Shown here piece after piece: positions 23,181-27,578 of a DNA stretch of 27,578 bases. A model generated the notes under the pieces. It searched no databases, was not told the origin of the DNA, and saw only the letters and a list, made by a program, of their open reading frames with translations. The DNA is taken from the NCBI GenBank assembly GCA_002320455.1, contig DCKU01000064.1, positions 1 through 27,578 of the forward strand, given 5' to 3'. This DNA comes from Salinisphaera sp. UBA1666. GTDB lineage: Bacteria; Pseudomonadota; Gammaproteobacteria; Nevskiales; Salinisphaeraceae. Positions within the stretch are counted from its first letter, which is position 1. The number at the start of each line of letters is the position of its first letter. Made by a program: the position numbers and the translations under genes.

Positions 23181-24493
23181 CCCGCCAGGCGGTTGGCCAT
23201 GGGCAGCCATGCCCACAGTGCCAGCAGGCTGGCCAGCAGTACCGGCGGGGTCAGTATTAGCCCGATCTTCATATACTGCCCCCAGCCGATGCTATGGCCT
23301 TTGCCGGCCAGCACGTGCAGCCAGAGCAGGGTGGCTAGGCTGCCGATGGGCGTGAATTTCGGGCCCAGATCGTTGCCGATGATGCTGGCGTGAATCATCA
23401 GCTGGCGCGTCAGTGCATCGACCTGAACCTGGTCGATGGCCAGGCTGGCGATAAGCGTGGCGGGCATGTTGTTCATCACCGCGGCCGTGGCGGCCACCAC
23501 AAAGCCCGTACCCAGAGTGGCGATCAGCTGGCCCTGGCCGGCCAGCCAGGCCAGTATGTCGGCCGCATGATCGGTCAGGCCGGCCTGGCCCAGGCCATAG
23601 ACCACGATATACATGCCGAGCGAAAACCAGACGATGGGCCATGGGGCGCTGGCCATGATGGCGCGCAGATCCACACGCGGCGTTTGACCGCGCTGGCCGA
23701 TGCGCGCGGCCACTGCCAGCAGCAGTACAGCGGCACTACCCATCACCAGACTAAACGGCACGTCATAGGCCGCCAGGCCAAAAAGCGCGGCCAGAATCAT
23801 CACCAGAAGCGGCCCGGCCAGCCAGAACACTTGACGATCAATGATGGCCTCATGCGGCGGCGCAAGGGCTGTCAGGTCATAGCGGCGCGGCAGGCCGCGG
23901 CCGAAAAACAGCAGCAGCACCGCCAGCGTAGCGACGATCGACACGAGAGCCACCGGCGCCATGACCACGGCATAGCCATCAAAATCGATCGCGAAGTAGT
24001 TGGCGGTGACGATATTCACGAGATTGGAAATCGTCAGCGGCAGACTGGCCGTATCCGCGATAAAGCCGGTGGCAATGACAAAGGCCAGGGCGGTGGTCGA
24101 AGCCATACCCAGGCGCGCTAGTAGGGCGACCACGATAGGCGTTAACAGAAGGGCTGCGCCGTCGTTGGCAAATACTGCGGCAATGGCTGCCCCCAGCAGC
24201 ACGATATAAACGAACAGCCGCTGCGTTGCCCCGCCACCGGCCCGGGCCATCTGTAGTGCGGCCCAGGAAAAACAGCCGGCCGCGTCCAGAATCAATGAAA
24301 TGAGAATGAGGGCCACGAACGTGAAGGTGGCATCCCAGACAATGCCCCAGACCGTGGCTACGTCGCCCAGATTCACCACGCCGGTGCCCCAGGCAATGGC
24401 GGCCCCACCCATCGCCGACCAGCCAATGCCCAGGCCGCGCGGCTGCCAGAGCACGAGCGCCAGCGTGGCGATGAAGATCCCGAGTGCCAGCAT
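23177..24493 (-). CDS. arsB: Arsenite efflux pump ArsB
   Basis: A 438-aa inner-membrane permease, collinear and highly similar to E. coli ArsB: WQPRGLGIGWSA near the N-terminus, FANDGAALLLTPIVVALL, GFIADTASLPLTISNLVNIV, SLGMYIVVYGLGQAGLT, MNNMPATLIASLAID and DLGPKFTPIGSLATLLWLHVL. It exports As(III)/Sb(III), driven by the proton-motive force or, if ArsA is present elsewhere, by ATP. It is the last gene of arsRCB, 5 bp after arsC. Confidence 0.95.
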   Translation of the reverse strand: MLALGIFIATLALVLWQPRGLGIGWSAMGGAAIAWGTGVVNLGDVATVWGIVWDATFTFVALILISLILDAAGCFSWAALQMARAGGGATQRLFVYIVLLGAAIAAVFANDGAALLLTPIVVALLARLGMASTTALAFVIATGFIADTASLPLTISNLVNIVTANYFAIDFDGYAVVMAPVALVSIVATLAVLLLFFGRGLPRRYDLTALAPPHEAIIDRQVFWLAGPLLVMILAALFGLAAYDVPFSLVMGSAAVLLLAVAARIGQRGQTPRVDLRAIMASAPWPIVWFSLGMYIVVYGLGQAGLTDHAADILAWLAGQGQLIATLGTGFVVAATAAVMNNMPATLIASLAIDQVQVDALTRQLMIHASIIGNDLGPKFTPIGSLATLLWLHVLAGKGHSIGWGQYMKIGLILTPPVLLASLLALWAWLPMANRLAG

Positions 24494-24498
24494 CGCCG

Positions 24499-24909
24499 TC
24501 AGCCGCGGGCCGGGGCGTAGACGATCTCGCCGTCTTCTTTTTCAAATACGGCGACCGGCGTTTCCAGCAGGGCCAGCACGCGCTCGGAAGGCCGGCACAG
24601 CGCGGCCCCGCTAGGGGTGATCACGATGGGCCGGTTGATCAGGATGGGATGCGCGGCCATGGCATCGAGCAGCGCCTCGTGGTCCGTGGAGTCGGCATCC
24701 AGGCCCAGCTCGCCGGCCTTGGCTTCCTTGGCCCGCAAGAGCTGGGAAGCGCTGATCTGCAAACGCGCGAGCAACGCTACGAGTTCATCCCGCGAGGGCG
24801 GCGTCGCCAGATAGTCGATGATCTCGGGCGCCTCTCCCGAGGCTTGCATCATGGCCAGCACGTTGCGCGAGGTGCCGCAGTTGGGGTTGTGATAGATCGT
24901 GGTGGGCAT
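24499..24909 (-). CDS. arsC: Glutaredoxin-dependent arsenate reductase ArsC
   Basis: A 136-aa cytoplasmic reductase that turns arsenate into arsenite for export by ArsB. The catalytic cysteine is C11 in YHNPNCGTSRN, as in E. coli plasmid ArsC (C12). PILINRPIVITPSGAALCRP and the C-terminal FEKEDGEIV also match. It lies 9 bp after arsR and 5 bp before arsB, with shared transcription. Confidence 0.94.
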   Translation of the reverse strand: MPTTIYHNPNCGTSRNVLAMMQASGEAPEIIDYLATPPSRDELVALLARLQISASQLLRAKEAKAGELGLDADSTDHEALLDAMAAHPILINRPIVITPSGAALCRPSERVLALLETPVAVFEKEDGEIVYAPARG

Positions 24910-24918
24910 GGGCGTTGA

Positions 24919-25257
24919 TCAGCGCTTTGAAGAATCGGCGGCGATGTCGGTCAGCCCGGCACAGATTTCCGGGCGACCCTGGCAGCAGTCGGCAGCCAGG
25001 AAGACGAGGGTGTCGCGCATGCTGGCCAGCTCTGCACGATAGATCATCGAGCGCGAATGCCGCGTGGCCGTGGCCAGCCCGGCTCGGGTCAGCACGCTCA
25101 AATGCGCCGACATCGTGTTGTGGGGCACGGCCAGCCGGCGCGCGATTTCTCCCGCGGCCAGGCCGTTGGGTTCGGCCTGTACCAGAAGCCGGAACACGGC
25201 CAAGCGGGTCTCCTGGGCCAGTGCTGCGAAGCGCGTGATGGCGGTCGATTCGTCCAT
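24919..25257 (-). CDS. arsR: ArsR-family arsenic-responsive repressor
   Basis: A 112-aa winged-helix repressor. The HTH is about residues 35-62 (EIARRLAVPHNTMSAHLSVLTRAG). The usual ELCVCDL cysteines in the DNA-recognition region are absent. Instead the C-terminus carries C91, C92 and C99 (DCCQGRPEIC), like the relocated As(III) site of Acidithiobacillus ferrooxidans ArsR (family knowledge). Binding As(III) should release the operon. It is the first gene of arsRCB, under an operator overlapping its start (25257-25278), and may be translated from a leaderless mRNA. Confidence 0.93.
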   Translation of the reverse strand: MDESTAITRFAALAQETRLAVFRLLVQAEPNGLAAGEIARRLAVPHNTMSAHLSVLTRAGLATATRHSRSMIYRAELASMRDTLVFLAADCCQGRPEICAGLTDIAADSSKR

Positions 25258-25294
25258 ATGTCCAAAAGTATAGACATAATAGAAGGTTGTTCAA
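25257..25294 (-). promoter_or_regulatory. arsRCB promoter and ArsR operator
   Basis: On the minus strand -35 TTGAAC (plus 25289-25294), a 16-bp spacer and -10 TATACT (25267-25272) precede arsR. Transcription should begin near 25259-25261, 2-4 bases before or at the ATG (25257-25255). The inverted repeat TATGTC (25257-25262) and GACATA (25273-25278) overlaps the -10, start site and initiation codon, a typical ArsR operator position. Confidence 0.7.
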
Positions 25295-25332
25295 GTGTTG
25301 GCGCTCTACCGACGGGCAGGCCAGTACTGCAC

Positions 25333-25364
25333 AAAAAAAGCCGGCGAACCGAAGATCGCCGGCT
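25333..25364 (-). terminator. Rho-independent terminator of the alcohol dehydrogenase gene
   Basis: Read on the minus strand, AGCCGGCGA (25356-25364) and its complement (25339-25347) form a 9-bp stem with an 8-nt loop, followed by a run of seven T (plus A-run 25333-25339). It lies 33 bp after the dehydrogenase stop codon and shields the arsR promoter region from read-through. Confidence 0.9.
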
Positions 25365-25396
25365 CAAGGCCAGGGGGTGGCCGGTGGTCAGTCGCC

Positions 25397-26464
25397 TTAG
25401 GCGGCGGCTTGGTTCTTCAACGATTCCATGTCGATGACGAAGCGATAGCGCACATCACCGGCCTTCATACGCTCGAAGGCGTCGTTGATGGTGTCGATGT
25501 TGATCATTTCGACGTCGCACTTGATGCCCTTCTCGGCGCAGAAATCCAGCACTTCCTGGGTTTCGGGCATGCCGCCGATCAACGAGCCGCCGACCACGCG
25601 ACGCTTGAAGATCAGGTTCATGCCGGTCACGGGCGGCTCGATGGGATCCATCACGCCGACCAGGATATGCGTGCCGTCATAGCGCAGGCAGTTCAGGTAC
25701 GGGTTCAGGTCATGAGCGACCGGCACCGTATCCAGCATGAAGTCGAACGTCTCGGCCACGGCTGCCATCTGGTCTTCATCGGTGGAGACCACGACATGAT
25801 CAGCGCCGTTGGACTTGGCTTCTTCGACCTTGGACTGGCTGCGGGTGAACAGCGTGACCTCGGCACCCATGGCCTGGGCCAGTTTGACGCCCATGTGGCC
25901 TAGACCACCCATACCGATCACGCCCACCTTGTGCCCGGCTTTTACGCCGTAGTGCTTGAGCGGGCTGTAAGTGGTGATACCGGCACACAGCAGCGGGGCC
26001 GCCGATTTCAGGTCGATGCCGTCGGGCATCTTGACCACGAACCGCTCGGAAACCACCACGAAATTGGAATAACCGCCTTGGGTCATCGTGCCGTCGTGAC
26101 GGTCCGGGCTGCCATAGGTCATGGTGAAGCCGTTCAGGCAATACTGCTCGAGCCCGTCGTTGCAGGCTTCGCACTCGCGGCAGGAGTCCACCATGCAGCC
26201 AACGCCGACCAGATCGCCCTCGGCGTAGTTCTTGACCTCGGAGCCCACCGCGGTCACGCGGCCCACGATTTCATGGCCCGGCACGACAGGGAATTCGGTA
26301 AAGCCCCAGTCGTTCTTGGCAAAGTGCAGATCCGAGTGACAGACGCCACAGTAGAGAATCTCGATCGAGACGTCATCGGCTCTGGGATCACGACGCTCGA
26401 ACTGCCAGTGCTCTAGCGGTTTATCGGCCGAATGGGCGGCATAAGAATGCGTTTGCGTTGGCAT
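25397..26464 (-). CDS. Zinc-dependent alcohol/aldehyde dehydrogenase (YahK-like, CAD type)
   Basis: A 355-aa medium-chain dehydrogenase. Catalytic zinc ligands are C39 (CGVCH), H64-E65 (GHE) and C160. The structural zinc site is C95, C98, C101 and C109. The cofactor loop is GMGGLGHMG (184-192). YahK-type enzymes reduce many aldehydes to alcohols, usually with NADPH. The start at 26464 was chosen for AAGGAG upstream; the frame runs 24 codons further without support. It is divergent from an AraC regulator with a 168-bp gap, much as yqhD lies next to yqhC in E. coli, and an aldehyde-stress role is likely. Confidence 0.93.
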   Translation of the reverse strand: MPTQTHSYAAHSADKPLEHWQFERRDPRADDVSIEILYCGVCHSDLHFAKNDWGFTEFPVVPGHEIVGRVTAVGSEVKNYAEGDLVGVGCMVDSCRECEACNDGLEQYCLNGFTMTYGSPDRHDGTMTQGGYSNFVVVSERFVVKMPDGIDLKSAAPLLCAGITTYSPLKHYGVKAGHKVGVIGMGGLGHMGVKLAQAMGAEVTLFTRSQSKVEEAKSNGADHVVVSTDEDQMAAVAETFDFMLDTVPVAHDLNPYLNCLRYDGTHILVGVMDPIEPPVTGMNLIFKRRVVGGSLIGGMPETQEVLDFCAEKGIKCDVEMINIDTINDAFERMKAGDVRYRFVIDMESLKNQAAA

Positions 26465-26632
26465 GACCACTCCTTGGTGCCAGACGAAAATCCGGGCAAG
26501 CGACGAGGCGCCACTTGCCGCTACGGCCATAGACATAGGGTTTCCACGGCCGGCTTTCTATGACCGATCGTCGACGCCTGTTGCCAAATCGTCCAGAATG
26601 AAGGGCGAACGTTACGTTGTACGCTCTTTTTT

Positions 26633-27559
26633 ATGCTCGATTCTCTGGATGCAGCCGATACGCGCTATGCGCGGATGGCCGAGCTGATTCGTTCGCATTG
26701 TTCGGTTCCGGGCTTCAACGAAACACCGCTCGACGGCTTGCGCCTGGTATATGCCGACTGTCATCGCCCGCGCGAGCCGGTCTACTACGAGCCCGGACTG
26801 GTGTTCGTCGTCCAGGGCCACAAGACCGGTTATCTCGACGATCGGGTGATCGACTACGGGCCGGGGCACTATCTGGTGCAGGCCATGCCGGTGCCATTTG
26901 AATGCGAAACCCGCGTATCGGATGCTTCGGCGCTGCTGGGCGCGGCGGTGCGCATCGATGCCGATACGCTGGCCGAACTCGTCGCCGGCCTGCCGGCCGC
27001 AGAAGCGGCTGAGGCAGCAAACGCGCCGCGCGAAAGCCTACCGATGGCGGCGGTGCAAGCCACGCCGGCGATCGAGACCGCGCTAGCGCGGCTGCTGGAA
27101 TGCCTGGCCGACCCGGCCGCAGCACGCGTGCTCGGACCGGCGCGACGGCGCGAGGTGATTTTCGAAGCGCTACGCGGCCCCCAGGGCCATCTGCTGCGCC
27201 AGCTCATGTCCGAGCAGGGCGCTTATGGGCGTATCGGCCGGGCCATCACCCGCTTGAGAGCCGACTTCGCGGCCCCGCTGTCGGTAGCCGACCTGGCCGG
27301 CGTGGCCCATATGAGCGTGTCCAGCTTTCATGCCCACTTCAAGCGGGTGACGCACCTGTCGCCGGTGCAGTATCAAAAACGTATGCGCCTGCTGCGCGCG
27401 CGCGAACTATTGATGGCGCGCACCGGGGCTGTGGGCTATATCGCCCAGACGGTGGGCTATCACAGCGCATCCCAGTTCTCTCGCGACTACAAACGCTATT
27501 TCGGGGTGGCGCCGGCGCATGAAGCCAATGCCCCAGAGCGACATGCCGGAGTACTTTAG
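26633..27559 (+). CDS. AraC-family regulator (YqhC-like N-terminal domain)
   Basis: A 308-aa regulator. Residues about 25-185 match the AraC_N cupin-like domain (PREPVYYEPGLVFVVQGHKTG), found in YqhC and related activators of aldehyde reductases. The C-terminal HTH (about 205-297) includes LSVADLAGVAHMSVSSFHAHFKRV and the second HTH with IAQTVGYHSASQFSRDYKRYFG. It probably activates the divergent dehydrogenase gene from the 168-bp gap. No good Shine-Dalgarno precedes the ATG. Its stop codon TAG lies inside TTAG, which precedes an IS-end-like sequence; the native end may differ by a few residues. Confidence 0.9.
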   Translation: MLDSLDAADTRYARMAELIRSHCSVPGFNETPLDGLRLVYADCHRPREPVYYEPGLVFVVQGHKTGYLDDRVIDYGPGHYLVQAMPVPFECETRVSDASALLGAAVRIDADTLAELVAGLPAAEAAEAANAPRESLPMAAVQATPAIETALARLLECLADPAAARVLGPARRREVIFEALRGPQGHLLRQLMSEQGAYGRIGRAITRLRADFAAPLSVADLAGVAHMSVSSFHAHFKRVTHLSPVQYQKRMRLLRARELLMARTGAVGYIAQTVGYHSASQFSRDYKRYFGVAPAHEANAPERHAGVL

Positions 27560-27578
27560 GGCCTGTTGAGGTTTCATA
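27556..27578 (+). mobile_element. Left end of a probable IS5-group-like element, cut by the window end
   Basis: TTAG (27556-27559) is followed by GGCCTGTTGAGGTTTCATA up to the last base. It matches the solo end at 9345-9363 in 17 of 19 bases and the 4223 MITE end in the shared GGCC-GTTG and TCATA positions. YTAR before a GG-starting end is the IS5-group target pattern. The insertion point touches the stop codon of the AraC gene. Confidence 0.5.

Overview
The window is high-GC DNA that is densely coding on both strands, apparently from a Gammaproteobacterium. Cra-type FruR, a FruB that carries EIIA, HPr and EI, OmpW, FadL-like and ArsB/ArsC proteins all fit that group. A marine or halophilic genus such as Salinisphaera is possible, but this is a guess from overall character and not from any marker gene. 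No rRNA, tRNA or CRISPR array was seen.

Region 1 (1-2000) is a mobile or accessory patch. It holds an HUH/Y1 REP-associated tyrosine transposase (RAYT), three dispersed REP-like hairpin elements around it, and a small ParE/RelE-type toxin-antitoxin pair. Region 2 (2023-4182) encodes an OmpW-like outer-membrane protein and a large unrecognised lipoprotein whose leader holds a strong hairpin. Region 3 (4219-5486) has a roughly 307-bp MITE-like element with terminal inverted repeats and YTAR-like flanks, then an orphan protein with a helix-hairpin-helix motif.

Region 4 (5566-10544, minus strand) is a probable oxidative module: a FadL/TodX-like channel, a triheme cytochrome c, and a molybdenum hydroxylase in which the normally separate [2Fe-2S] and Mo-binding subunits are fused at a very tight junction with no export signal. 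Region 5 (10749-12445, minus strand) is a two-gene SDR and alpha/beta-hydrolase operon. Region 6 (12566-20986) is a fructose/sugar locus: an MFS sugar porter and a Cra/FruR repressor on the minus strand, divergent from fruB-fruK-fruA, whose genes overlap by 4 bp. A near-consensus Cra operator lies between fruR and fruB, and a second candidate lies before the sugar porter.

Region 7 (21025-23180) holds an exported methyltransferase-like protein, a chloroperoxidase-type hydrolase with a clear terminator, and a small lipoprotein. Region 8 (23177-25257, minus strand) is an arsR-arsC-arsB arsenic resistance operon with a readable promoter and operator that predict a leaderless mRNA. Region 9 (25397-27559) is a YahK-like zinc alcohol dehydrogenase divergent from a YqhC-like AraC regulator. 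The window stops inside a sequence that matches the ends of the dispersed element seen at 4219 and 9341, so it probably ends at an insertion-sequence boundary, where short-read contigs often break.
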